From Armatimonadota bacterium (GTDB taxonomy: Bacteria > Armatimonadota > SYMT01): a stretch of DNA of 8,298 nucleotides. The notes beneath the pieces were generated by a model. It searched no databases. It saw nothing but the letters and a program-made list of their open reading frames with translations, and was not told the origin of the DNA. The translations under genes and the position numbers were made by a program. The stretch spans positions 1-8,298 of the forward strand of contig JAJFMS010000096.1 in the NCBI GenBank assembly GCA_020696885.1, in the 5' to 3' direction. Below, piece by piece: positions 1 through 6,493 of the stretch (its first letter is position 1; every line of letters starts with the position of its first letter).

Positions 1-1780
1 GGAAGTGCGCCCATACGCGGTTCACCAGCATCCGGGAGACGAAGCGGTTGGTGGGGCTCGCCATCCAGTTCGCCAGGAGCTGGCGACGGTCGCCGTCCCC
101 GGCGAACTCAGCCGGGTCGCCTTCGAGCGGATGCGGAGGGACCGTGAGACCGGTGCGCGGGTGCTTCACCTCGCCGCCGGCGCCGGAGGTCAGGAGCACG
201 GAGTGGGGGCCGTCGGCTTTGGTCTTGAGCCCGCTGAAGAAGCCGACCATGCCGTAGTAATCGTCCTGGCTCCACTTCTCGAACGGGTGGTGGTGGCACT
301 GGGCGCACTCGATCCGCACCCCCAGGAACACCTGGCTCAGGCTGCTGGCCGCTTCTTCCGGCTTGCTGAGGGCGCGGAACAGGTTGACCGGCCCGTTCTC
401 CGCGGAGCTGCCGCTGGCAGACACGATCTCCCGCACGAACCGGTCGTACGACATGTTGGAGGCGACCGCCTCGCGGATCCAGCGATAGAACGCGTGGGAG
501 CCCTTCGCCCCGAGCGCGTCCTTGTTCACGCGGAGCAGGTCCGCCCACTTCAGAGCCCACAGATCGGCGTATTCCGGTCGCTCCAGGAGGCGGTCCACCA
601 GCCGAGCCCGGGCGCCGGTAGTGCTCGACGTCTTCTTACGCTCCGCGTCGCAGTCGGCGAGGAAGGCACGCGCTTCTTCGGGAGTGGGAAGCGCCCCGAC
701 GAGGTCCAGGGAGGCTCGGCGGAGGAAGGCACTGTCGCTGGCGGGCTCGGAGGGCTGGATGCGCAGCTTGGAGAGGCGGCTCCAGACCAAGCGGTCGATG
801 TAGCCGGACGCCGGGGGCAGCGCGAGCGGGGCGCCGTCCCGCGGGCCGAGGATCCGGCTCACGGCCCCCTGCCCCTGGTAGGCCGCCATCACGGCGGCGG
901 CTCCGGGGATGGCAAGGCTGCGCGCCAGGCCAGCGTCATCGACCGCAAGGATCGCGGGGTTGTTGGAGGTGTACTTCGTCTCGCGGGTCACGTCCCGGGT
1001 GGAGCCGTCCGCGTAACGGGCGGTCACCAGCAGCCGCTGCGCGCCCTTCAGGCCGATCGACTGTTCCCCCGGCGAGACCTGAATGCCGGTCAGCGCCGGC
1101 TCGGAAGGCCGCTGGTACGGGCTGCCCGCGGCGATCCAGCGGGCGATGGTGCGATACTCCCGGCTGTTCTCGGAGAGCCGCGCGCCGCCGCCGTGCGGGA
1201 TGGCGGAGGTCGCCTTGAGCAGGAACAGGCTGCGCGCCGGGTCGACCCTCGCCACGCGTCGGCCGGCTGAGGCCCGCACGATGGTGTCGTAGTCGAACTG
1301 GGGATCGAAGCCGAAGAGGGAGAGCCGGAATCCGTGCTGGCCTTCAGCCTTCCCGTGGCAGGTGCCGCTGTTGCAGCCGGCCTTGGAGAGCAGCGGGTGT
1401 ACGTCTAGCGTAAAGCTGGGGGCGCCCGCGCCGCGGGTGTCCACGGTAACCGGCACGTCCTTCACCACACTGCCCAGGCGCACCCGGAGCCGGGTGGAGC
1501 CGTCCCCTAAGGGAGTGACGAGGCCATCCGCGGAGACCCGGGCAACCCGCTGGTCCAACACCGCGTAGCGGGCGACCTCGGTCCGCTCCACCGCGCGGCC
1601 GTCAGCCAGCGATTCCGAGACGACTACCTGTTGGTCGGTATCCAGGCTCGTCAGCCGGAAGCTGGCCGGGGTGACCGCGAGGCGTGGCGCGGGGCCGGGC
1701 TTTCCGGGAGGGGAAGCCGCTAGAGCAGGCGCGGTCAGGAAGACCGCCAGAACCATCACCGCACTGTGCCACTGTCGCAT
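1..1780 (-). CDS. Secreted PSCyt1/DUF1549/DUF1553 cytochrome-like protein (partial)
   Basis: The gene starts at ATG 1780 and runs off the left edge, giving 593 residues with no stop. Residues 1-22 form a signal peptide ending in APALA, so the protein is probably exported. A Big2-like beta domain follows (about 30-120). Next comes the planctomycete cytochrome motif CNSGTCH at C136/C141/H142, a CX4CH heme-like site, followed by the typical FRLSLFGFDP stretch. A second Big2-like segment lies at about 240-300. The DUF1549 domain then ends in CAQCHHHPFEKW, with a canonical CXXCH at C492/C495/H496. The last residues, NWMASPTNRFVSRMLVNRVW, begin DUF1553. These proteins often neighbour DUF1501 genes, but that side lies outside the window. 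The biochemical role of the family is unproven; redox or covalent heme binding is inferred from the motifs. An in-frame TAG upstream leaves only a TTG as an alternative start. No good Shine-Dalgarno is visible. Confidence 0.93.
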   Translation of the reverse strand, partial: MRQWHSAVMVLAVFLTAPALAASPPGKPGPAPRLAVTPASFRLTSLDTDQQVVVSESLADGRAVERTEVARYAVLDQRVARVSADGLVTPLGDGSTRLRVRLGSVVKDVPVTVDTRGAGAPSFTLDVHPLLSKAGCNSGTCHGKAEGQHGFRLSLFGFDPQFDYDTIVRASAGRRVARVDPARSLFLLKATSAIPHGGGARLSENSREYRTIARWIAAGSPYQRPSEPALTGIQVSPGEQSIGLKGAQRLLVTARYADGSTRDVTRETKYTSNNPAILAVDDAGLARSLAIPGAAAVMAAYQGQGAVSRILGPRDGAPLALPPASGYIDRLVWSRLSKLRIQPSEPASDSAFLRRASLDLVGALPTPEEARAFLADCDAERKKTSSTTGARARLVDRLLERPEYADLWALKWADLLRVNKDALGAKGSHAFYRWIREAVASNMSYDRFVREIVSASGSSAENGPVNLFRALSKPEEAASSLSQVFLGVRIECAQCHHHPFEKWSQDDYYGMVGFFSGLKTKADGPHSVLLTSGAGGEVKHPRTGLTVPPHPLEGDPAEFAGDGDRRQLLANWMASPTNRFVSRMLVNRVWAHF

Positions 1781-1851
1781 TGTTAATTGCGACAACCCGG
1801 GCGGGCGGCGGTTGCAACCATTCGGACGCTAATGGCTGAGACCATGCAATA

Positions 1852-1875
1852 CGGGCTCCGGTTACCCGGAGCCCG
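1852..1875 (-). terminator. Strong hairpin downstream of the GlsB-like gene
   Basis: A perfect 10-bp stem, CGGGCTCCGG paired with CCGGAGCCCG, encloses the 4-nt loop TTAC. It lies 27 bp past the stop of the 1902-2171 minus-strand gene and about 70 bp before the start of the cytochrome-like gene, which suits transcription termination or mRNA 3'-end protection. There is no U-tract on either strand, so it is not a classical intrinsic terminator. The hairpin is seen directly; its function is inferred. Confidence 0.55.
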
Positions 1876-1901
1876 CAGCGCTGACTAACACCGCCTGACG
1901 C

Positions 1902-2171
1902 CTAGGTCAAGCGACCACGATTCCGCGTGGCGCTGAAGAGCACTCGCAGCACGAGCACGAAGAGGATCGCGCCGATGATCGCGGGGATCACCTGGATGCC
2001 GCCGAGGGTCGGGCCGAAGTGGAACAGCGCACCGCCGATCCAGGCACCGACCAGGCCGACGAGGATCGAACCGATCCAGCCGCCCGGCACGTTCACGCCG
2101 CCGATCAACTCGCCCAGGGCGCCGACGATCGCGGCCACTACTAACAATACAATCAAACCGATCAGGTCCAT
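1902..2171 (-). CDS. GlsB/YeaQ/YmgE-family small membrane protein
   Basis: This 89-residue protein is almost entirely hydrophobic and glycine-rich. It has three predicted membrane helices, at about residues 2-21, 31-52 and 59-80, and a short basic tail (RNRGRL). The pattern GGWIGSILVGLVGAWIGGAL, followed by a Gly/Ile-rich third helix, is characteristic of the GlsB/YeaQ/YmgE family (transglycosylase-associated protein, Pfam Transgly_assoc). Family members are typically 80-90 residues long, so this looks complete. They are inner-membrane proteins often linked to stress responses, but no molecular activity is established. The start is supported by the purine-rich GGAGGGG just upstream. The gene appears monocistronic, flanked by a hairpin downstream and a repeat-rich region upstream. 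Confidence 0.9.
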   Translation of the reverse strand: MDLIGLIVLLVVAAIVGALGELIGGVNVPGGWIGSILVGLVGAWIGGALFHFGPTLGGIQVIPAIIGAILFVLVLRVLFSATRNRGRLT

Positions 2172-2173
2172 AT

Positions 2174-2180
2174 CCCCTCC
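2174..2180 (-). promoter_or_regulatory. Shine-Dalgarno of the GlsB-like gene
   Basis: On the minus strand GGAGGGG precedes the ATG at 2171. The GGAGG core ends 4 nt before the start, slightly closer than usual, but it is the clearest ribosome binding site in the window and fixes this start. A small CCGGG/CCCGG hairpin (2204-2219) lies further upstream in the putative leader; its role is unknown. No convincing -35/-10 pair was found. Confidence 0.6.
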
Positions 2181-2282
2181 GGTCTTGGTCTTTTATTCAG
2201 GAACCGGGCTTCTTCCCGGCTCGCTGAGCTTTACCCGGCGCAGTGAAGGAAGTAAACAAACCGGGGGCGAGGGGTAGGGGGG

Positions 2283-2330
2283 TATGGGAGAGGGGGGGTA
2301 TGGGAGAGTGGGGGGATGGGAGAGTGGGGG
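2283..2330. repeat. 16-bp tandem repeat, three copies, G-rich
   Basis: Three adjacent 16-bp units follow the consensus TATGGGAGAGTGGGGG. Copy 1 has G for T at unit position 11, and copy 3 begins with G instead of T. Every unit contains GGG and a run of at least five G, so the plus strand has enough closely spaced G-tracts to fold a G-quadruplex. It forms part of the left terminus of the composite element. No coding role is apparent. Confidence 0.85.
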
Positions 2331-2402
2331 TGCGAGGGCCTGACAAGAAGCGAGTCGTTGCGCGGTTCGCTTCCGTGTGTAGCGCGTCTGTAAAGGAAGC
2401 GA

Positions 2403-2564
2403 GATTGCGAGGGCGCGCCTTTTGCGCCCGTGGCAATCCCAACCGATACGGATTCTGCTCCCCGCCGAAGCACGCAAGCGGGGTACGGCTCACCCATCGG
2501 GATTGCCACAGCGCCACGGGAGCACGGCGAAGAATCAACAGGGCGATGGGCGCTTCGCAATGAC
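2403..2564 (+). repeat. Dispersed structured repeat, copy 1
   Basis: This 162-bp block matches 8030-8189 on the minus strand along almost its whole length, with small indels. It has two hairpins. Hairpin A (2404-2437) pairs ATTGC with GCAAT and GGGCGC with GCGCCC around a 7-nt loop. Hairpin B (2502-2561) pairs ATTGC with GCAAT and AGCGCC with GGCGCT around a long variable loop. The ends resemble the widespread intergenic repeats reading GTCATTGCGA...GCAATC. The block ends 160 bp before the asnB-like start and points toward it. Being one copy of a genome-wide REP-like family is the simplest reading; a transcribed leader element is the alternative. Confidence 0.8.
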
Positions 2565-2574
2565 CACGAAGTGC

Positions 2575-2614
2575 GGAAGCACGGCGAAAGTCCAAAGGTC
2601 GGGAGGCGCTTCGC
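2575..2614 (+). repeat. Partial extra copy of the hairpin-B loop module
   Basis: GGAAGCACGGCGAAAGTCC at the start and GGCGCTTCGC at the end reproduce the loop and right arm of hairpin B, which lies just upstream at 2519-2558 (GGAGCACGGCGAA...GGCGCTTCGC). The variable middle is closer to copy 2 (AAAGTCC) than to the neighbouring copy. This suggests exchange between family members rather than a simple local duplication. Confidence 0.65.
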
Positions 2615-2724
2615 GCTGCCGGGTAAAGACAGCCGCGATCGTCCATTCCCCCACACACCCACCCATACCCCCACATACACCTCGCCCCGGATCCTTAAAA
2701 AGCTTTTAGGCGCCTCTCGGGACG

Positions 2725-4188
2725 GTGCACCGTAAACTCTACGAAGAGTTGATTGCCGGCCGGTGGGCCGGTGCGGGAAGAACCCCGGGGGAGCGATCGA
2801 TGTTAGCCGGAGTGGAGCGCCTGCTGGACCTGACCGGACCGCGCGAGTGCGGGCTTACCGGGGCCTCGCTGGAGGAAGCGCACGAGGCGGTGCACGGCGG
2901 AGACGTCGCGCGGCTGTCCGGCACGGACGGCCACTTCGCCTCCGTCTCGCGAGACGGGCAGACGGTGCGCCTGGCCCGCACCATCGGGCTGCCGCTGCGC
3001 TATTTCGTGGCGAAGATGTTCCACGGGCCGTTCCTGGTGGTCTCGGACCGGATCGACCGCCTTTACGACTGGTGCTGCACCCAGAAGATCGGCTGGCAGT
3101 TCGACCCGCTCTACACCCGGATGGTGCCGGCGCACTACCTGATGGAGATCGACCAGATCGGGTGCCCGGACCCGAACCCGCGCTATCACCGGTTCTTCCA
3201 CCCCGAGGTCGCCACCGGCGGCACGGACCTGGACGAGCTGGGCGGTACCTACGTCCGCGCCGCCTATACGGCCACGAAGGCCTGGCTGTCTCGCGTGCCG
3301 GAAGGGCAGCCGGTGGCGCTGTCGTTCAGCGGCGGGGTGGACAGCGGGTCGGTCTTCCTGCTGGCCCGGCAGGCGCTGCAGGACCTCGGCCGCGATCCGG
3401 GCGTGCTCCGGGCGTTCACGCTGGACCTCGGGGGCGGTGAGGACGCCGCCCAGGCGGAGCGGTGGGTAAACGAGCTGGGCCTGCGGGACCAGTGGGAGCT
3501 GGTCTCCCTTCCCGGCCAGCGCCCGGACCTGGAAGGCGCCATCGCCGCCATCGAGGACTACCATCCGTTGGACGTGGAGTGCGCCGCGGCGAGCATGCTC
3601 CTGCTCCGCGCCATCCGGGAGCGTCATCCGGAGCTGCGCTACCTCCTGGACGGCGACGGGGGGGACGAGAACCTGAAGGCCTACCCGCTCGAAGACTCGG
3701 ACCTCACGATCTCCAGCGTGCTTCGAAACCCGCTGCTCTACCAGGAAGGCTGGGGCATCGAGGCGATCAAGCACAGCCTCACCTATTCCGGCGGCCTTTC
3801 CCGCGCCTACGTGCGCACCTACGCCCCGGCGCAGCAGTACGACTTCTCGGCGTTCAGCCCCTATACGTGCCGCTCCGCCATCGCCGCGTCGCTCCGCATC
3901 CCGTTCGAGACGCTGCTGGCGGGTCGGGCGGAGCGCCTGGGCACGCTCAAGGGGGACGTGGTCCGCGCCGGAGTGGAAGCGGTCACCGGCGTCTCGATGC
4001 CGGTGTTCCCCAAGCGCCGCTTCCAGGATGGCGCCGGTGGGGACGACACCTACCGGAAGTGGCGAGTGAGCAAAGCCTGGTGCCGGCAGGTCTTCCTGCG
4101 GCAGTGGGAGGACCGCCTCCGCACCGCCTGGGACCCGGAAGCCGAGCGGCTCTCCGGCAACGTGGCGCCGCCATCGCTCCAGAGGTGA
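2725..4188 (+). CDS. Asparagine-synthetase-like PP-loop protein without glutaminase cysteine
   Basis: This 487-residue protein resembles the asparagine synthetase B family. Residues 62-116 keep the outline of a class II glutamine amidotransferase (LSGTDGHFASVSRDG, then VRLARTIGLPLRYF and FLVVSDRIDRL), and VPAHYL (134-139) matches the linker of AsnB. The N-terminal Cys nucleophile is absent, because the protein begins VHRKLYEE. The ATP-pyrophosphatase domain is intact, with the PP-loop SGGVDS at 202-207 and DGDGGDEN at 309-316. It probably adenylates a carboxylate and forms an amide using ammonia or an amine, as beta-lactam synthetase and lasso-peptide cyclases do; the substrate is unknown. 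The start is uncertain. GTG 2725 is the most upstream possible one, after an in-frame TAG at 2707, while ATG 2800 has a better ribosome site. The stop overlaps the next gene's start, implying coupled translation. Confidence 0.88.
   Translation: MHRKLYEELIAGRWAGAGRTPGERSMLAGVERLLDLTGPRECGLTGASLEEAHEAVHGGDVARLSGTDGHFASVSRDGQTVRLARTIGLPLRYFVAKMFHGPFLVVSDRIDRLYDWCCTQKIGWQFDPLYTRMVPAHYLMEIDQIGCPDPNPRYHRFFHPEVATGGTDLDELGGTYVRAAYTATKAWLSRVPEGQPVALSFSGGVDSGSVFLLARQALQDLGRDPGVLRAFTLDLGGGEDAAQAERWVNELGLRDQWELVSLPGQRPDLEGAIAAIEDYHPLDVECAAASMLLLRAIRERHPELRYLLDGDGGDENLKAYPLEDSDLTISSVLRNPLLYQEGWGIEAIKHSLTYSGGLSRAYVRTYAPAQQYDFSAFSPYTCRSAIAASLRIPFETLLAGRAERLGTLKGDVVRAGVEAVTGVSMPVFPKRRFQDGAGGDDTYRKWRVSKAWCRQVFLRQWEDRLRTAWDPEAERLSGNVAPPSLQR
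2787..2793 (+). promoter_or_regulatory. Possible ribosome binding site for an alternative start at 2800
   Basis: GGGGGAG lies 6 nt before ATG 2800, which is in frame with the asnB-like gene and would give a 462-residue protein. No comparable site precedes GTG 2725. However, the first 25 residues from 2725 look protein-like (KLYEELIAGRW), so both starts remain possible. Confidence 0.4.
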
Positions 4189-5330
4189 GCACGGGGCGCC
4201 CGGAGACGGATCCCGATCCGGCCGGCAGCTATCTGAGCGCACTCAGTCCGCGGGAGAGGGACGCCTGGATCCTCTCCCGGCGCTCGCCGCGGAACCGCCT
4301 GGATCCTTCCGTCCCGTACGCCTTCGTGACGGAGCAGGAAGCCGGCCCCGCCGGTACGCCGGTCGAGGCGGTGACGGTGTTCCTCACCAACCGCGAGTGC
4401 CCGTTCCGGTGCCTCATGTGCGACCTCTGGCAGAACACGCTGGAGGAGACGGTCCCGGACGGCGCCATCGCCGCGCAGCTCCGCCACGTACTGGAGCAGC
4501 TCCCGCCTCCCGGCCCGATTCCGCGTCACCTGAAGCTGTACAACGCCGGGAGCTTCTTCGACCCGCGCGCCATCCCGCCCGCCGAGTATCCGGAGCTCGC
4601 CCGCCTCGCGGCGCCGTTCGAACGGGTGATCGTGGAGTGCCACCCCGCGTTCGTGGGCGAGCGTCTCGCGGAGTTTCGGAGGCTGCTGGGAGGTTCGGGG
4701 GCGGAAGACCCCCCCTGGCCCCCCCTTGTAAAGGGGGGGAGCCCATCGACTTACGTCGCCCACAGTGTTAGCAGCACCCCTCCCCCCCTTACCAAGGGGG
4801 GGCCAGGGGGGGTCCTACCCGCCCCCAAACCTCCACAACTCGAAGTAGCGATGGGCCTGGAGACGGCCCACCCGGAGATCCTGGCGCGGCTCAACAAACG
4901 GATGACCCTGGAGCAGTTCCGCGGCGCGGCTGACCGGCTGCGAGGCCAGGAAATCGCGCTCCGGGTGTTCATCCTCGTGCGCCCGCCGTGGCGTTCGGAC
5001 GCGGAGGGCCTGGAGTGGGCGAAGCGCTCCCTGGACTTCGCCTTCGACTGCGGCGCCGGGGTCTGCGCGCTGATCCCCACCCGGGCCGGCAACGGCGCGA
5101 TGGAAGCGCTGGCCGCCGCGGGCGAGTGGGAACCACCCACACTGCGCTCGCTGGAGGCTGCGCTGGACTACGGCCTGGAGTTGCGCGCGGGACGGGTGTT
5201 CGCGGACCTCTGGGACATCCAGCGCTTCGCCGGCTGCCCGAGCTGCGCCGCGGCCCGAATCGCCCGGCTGGAGCGGATCAACCGCAGCCAGAGCACAGAG
5301 CCGCAGGTGGGCTGCAGCCGGTGTGGGTAG
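4185..5330 (+). CDS. RaSEA-like (TIGR01210-type) radical SAM protein with embedded palindromic element
   Basis: The protein has 381 residues from GTG 4185. This start shares GTGA with the upstream stop, and no other start lies before the catalytic motif. CPFRCLMC supplies C72/C76/C79, the CX3CX2C ligands of a radical SAM 4Fe-4S cluster. LKLYNAGSFFDPRAIP and LEVAMGLETAHPEILARLNK resemble the core of TIGR01210, the family of the archaeosine enzyme RaSEA, and of Elp3-like proteins. The C-terminus adds C351/C354 and C377/C380, a possible zinc or second cluster site. Residues 169-217 (AEDPPWPPLVKGG to PLTKGGPGGVLPAPKP) are low-complexity sequence encoded by a palindromic repeat, placed just before the conserved LEVAMGLE strand. 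They probably form a tolerated surface loop. The partner is the overlapping asnB-like gene. The exact reaction is unknown, and equivalence to RaSEA is tentative. Confidence 0.85.
   Translation: MSTGRPETDPDPAGSYLSALSPRERDAWILSRRSPRNRLDPSVPYAFVTEQEAGPAGTPVEAVTVFLTNRECPFRCLMCDLWQNTLEETVPDGAIAAQLRHVLEQLPPPGPIPRHLKLYNAGSFFDPRAIPPAEYPELARLAAPFERVIVECHPAFVGERLAEFRRLLGGSGAEDPPWPPLVKGGSPSTYVAHSVSSTPPPLTKGGPGGVLPAPKPPQLEVAMGLETAHPEILARLNKRMTLEQFRGAADRLRGQEIALRVFILVRPPWRSDAEGLEWAKRSLDFAFDCGAGVCALIPTRAGNGAMEALAAAGEWEPPTLRSLEAALDYGLELRAGRVFADLWDIQRFAGCPSCAAARIARLERINRSQSTEPQVGCSRCG
4689..4834. repeat. Nested C/G palindromic element inside the radical SAM gene
   Basis: The element spans about 146 bp with long inverted arms. 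The left arm runs GGAGGTTCGGGGGCGG, a short spacer, then GACCCCCCCTGGCCCCCCC. The right arm read on the minus strand is GGAGGTTTGGGGGCGG, a spacer, then the same GACCCCCCCTGGCCCCCCC. Each arm contains its own hairpin: C7-TTGTAAA-G7 at 4719-4739 and C7-TTACCAA-G7 at 4782-4802. A unique spacer of about 37 bp lies in the centre. The radical SAM frame stays open across it. No target-site duplication is evident and no transposase is encoded. Translated C-rich repeats of this PPWPPLVKGG type are familiar in several bacterial phyla, so this is probably one member of a non-autonomous repeat family. The outer GGAGGTT ends could be native sequence or part of the element. Confidence 0.85.
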
Positions 5331-5344
5331 GCCGTCTCCCACGC

Positions 5345-6487
5345 CTAATGGATCATGTCCAGCGGGGCCATCAGGCGATGCTCCACGCACTCTTCGATCA
5401 CCACCTGGGGCTTCTCGGTTTCAATCAGCTCTTTGTTCAGGTGATGGCTCCACTCGAAAACCGCGCGGCCGAAATGCTCCCCGAGGAACGGGGCTAGGGC
5501 TCCGCTGAAGGAGTCGCAGAAGACCACCGCGCGGGGGATGGCGCCGGCGGGCCGTACGGTGGCGGCGCGAGTGTTGAATGCGATCTCCACGCCCGGACCC
5601 TTGGCGCGCGGGGTCTCGCTGACGATCCGCACCTGGCTCGGCGGCGAGGCGTTGAGCGTGAGCGCGTCTTCCCGGTATTCGTCCTGGAGCACCAGAAAGC
5701 GAGCGAGGTCGCCGCCTGGCTGGTCTTCGTGGGCCACCTGGTAACGGTCTCGGGGGTTGGGCCGCACGCCCGGAAACCACTCCGCCAGCTTGCCGGCGAT
5801 CACCCCTTCGGCAACCGCGGCGCCGAGGTCGTTCCAGTGGGAGTCGGTCTGGTGGTAGAGGCGGCCGGTACTCTTGGCGGCCAGCAGCGCCGGGCGGACG
5901 TCCAGCATCGGCACGTGGGAGTGCGCCTTCATATAGGCCAGGAGTTGATCCTGCCGGGAGACGGTGCTGGCCGGGCGCAGGGCGTCCGGCATGTACTCCG
6001 GATAGATGTGGTGCTTGTTCGGCGCCACGAAGAAGACGTACCGGCAGCCGCGGGCGGCGAGCCAGTCGTGCCGCTCCTCCAGCATCTTCCGCCAGTGCTC
6101 CAGCTCCGCGTTCGTGAACGGGCGCGTGCCGCGGTAGTCTTCCACGCAGCCTTCGTTGGCGAGGTAGAGCCAGCGGTCCTTGCCCAGCACCACCCGGCTG
6201 CTGGAGGAGGTGCCGAAGGCCTGGACCTTCAGCTTGCTGTGCCAGTGCATCAGCACGTCCCGGAAGGCGAAGTGCTGGGCGAACCAGTCGCGCAGCTCCT
6301 TACGCGGCGGCGCGCCCGGCCCGAAGATCGCAGCCAGGCCCGGCTGCCGGGGCGTGCCGTCCTCCGGGTTCGACGAGGTGGACACGGCGGTGCCCACGAG
6401 TGGCACGCAGATGGCCAGCGCGAAGAGGGACGAGCGCACCAGGGCCCACGAGATCCGGGGGCTGTTCGGTTGGGTGGTCAATTGCAT
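5345..6487 (-). CDS. AlgJ/AlgX-type SGNH protein for polysaccharide O-acetylation
   Basis: This 380-residue protein begins with an N-terminal hydrophobic segment at about 17-37, a membrane anchor or uncleaved signal, so the catalytic part should be periplasmic. LGKDRWLYL (101-109) is the entry motif of AlgX/AlgJ-like SGNH domains. YHQTDSHWND carries D215 and H217, and VVFCDSFSG carries S326, completing an Asp-His-Ser triad in the order seen in AlgX and AlgJ. Such proteins transfer acetyl groups, delivered across the membrane by an AlgI-type MBOAT protein, to polysaccharide hydroxyls. The MBOAT gene lies just upstream, with 6 bp between its stop and this ATG, consistent with an operon and coupled translation. 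No alginate polymerase or epimerase is nearby, so the target polymer is unknown. The gene ends 14 bp from the convergent radical SAM stop. Confidence 0.9.
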   Translation of the reverse strand: MQLTTQPNSPRISWALVRSSLFALAICVPLVGTAVSTSSNPEDGTPRQPGLAAIFGPGAPPRKELRDWFAQHFAFRDVLMHWHSKLKVQAFGTSSSSRVVLGKDRWLYLANEGCVEDYRGTRPFTNAELEHWRKMLEERHDWLAARGCRYVFFVAPNKHHIYPEYMPDALRPASTVSRQDQLLAYMKAHSHVPMLDVRPALLAAKSTGRLYHQTDSHWNDLGAAVAEGVIAGKLAEWFPGVRPNPRDRYQVAHEDQPGGDLARFLVLQDEYREDALTLNASPPSQVRIVSETPRAKGPGVEIAFNTRAATVRPAGAIPRAVVFCDSFSGALAPFLGEHFGRAVFEWSHHLNKELIETEKPQVVIEECVEHRLMAPLDMIH

Positions 6488-6493
6488 GGCGCG

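Larger units (their letters stand above)
2261..2690. repeat. Composite gene-free element with G/C-rich inverted termini
   Basis: The interval 2172-2724 holds no credible gene, and most of it is this element. Its left end begins CCGGGGGCGAGG and continues through G-runs to GGGGGTATGGG. Its right end, read on the minus strand, begins CCGGGGCGAGG and also reaches GGGGGTATGGG. The two ends are therefore imperfect inverted repeats of about 35-45 bp. Between them lie a 16-bp tandem repeat, a 162-bp structured repeat and a partial copy of one of its modules. No transposase is encoded, so if mobile it would be a non-autonomous, MITE-like element. No clear target-site duplication was seen. The reading frames crossing it are proline- or serine-rich translations of the repeats and are not regarded as genes. 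Confidence 0.6.

Noticed and set aside
5..1270. Long plus-strand open frame (421 codons)
   Set aside because: It lies opposite the cytochrome-like gene, which has a signal peptide, two heme-type motifs and conserved domains. The plus-strand translation is Arg/Gly/Ala-rich with no recognisable motif.
2697..2706. AAAAGCTTTT palindrome upstream of the asnB-like start as an operator
   Set aside because: It is a single 10-bp A/T palindrome with no second site and no regulator gene nearby. It could be chance or part of an AT-rich promoter; evidence is insufficient.
2193..2735. Several short open frames on both strands in the repeat region
   Set aside because: Their translations are repeats (for example SPHSPIPPLSHT) or match the translation of the second repeat copy. 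This shows shared DNA repeats rather than proteins.
3462..4184. Upstream extension of the radical SAM frame
   Set aside because: This part overlaps the asnB-like gene out of frame and reads as Arg/Pro/Gly-rich sequence. The GTG at 4185, overlapping the upstream stop, is the better start.
2803..4242. Long minus-strand open frame (479 codons)
   Set aside because: It is antisense to the asnB-like gene with its clear PP-loop. The translation is low-complexity and typical of antisense frames in GC-rich DNA.
5323..5347. Bidirectional terminator between the convergent stops
   Set aside because: GTGGG/CCCAC and TAGGC/GCCTA can each pair, but the stems are only 5 bp, mutually exclusive and lack a T-run. 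They are too weak to call.
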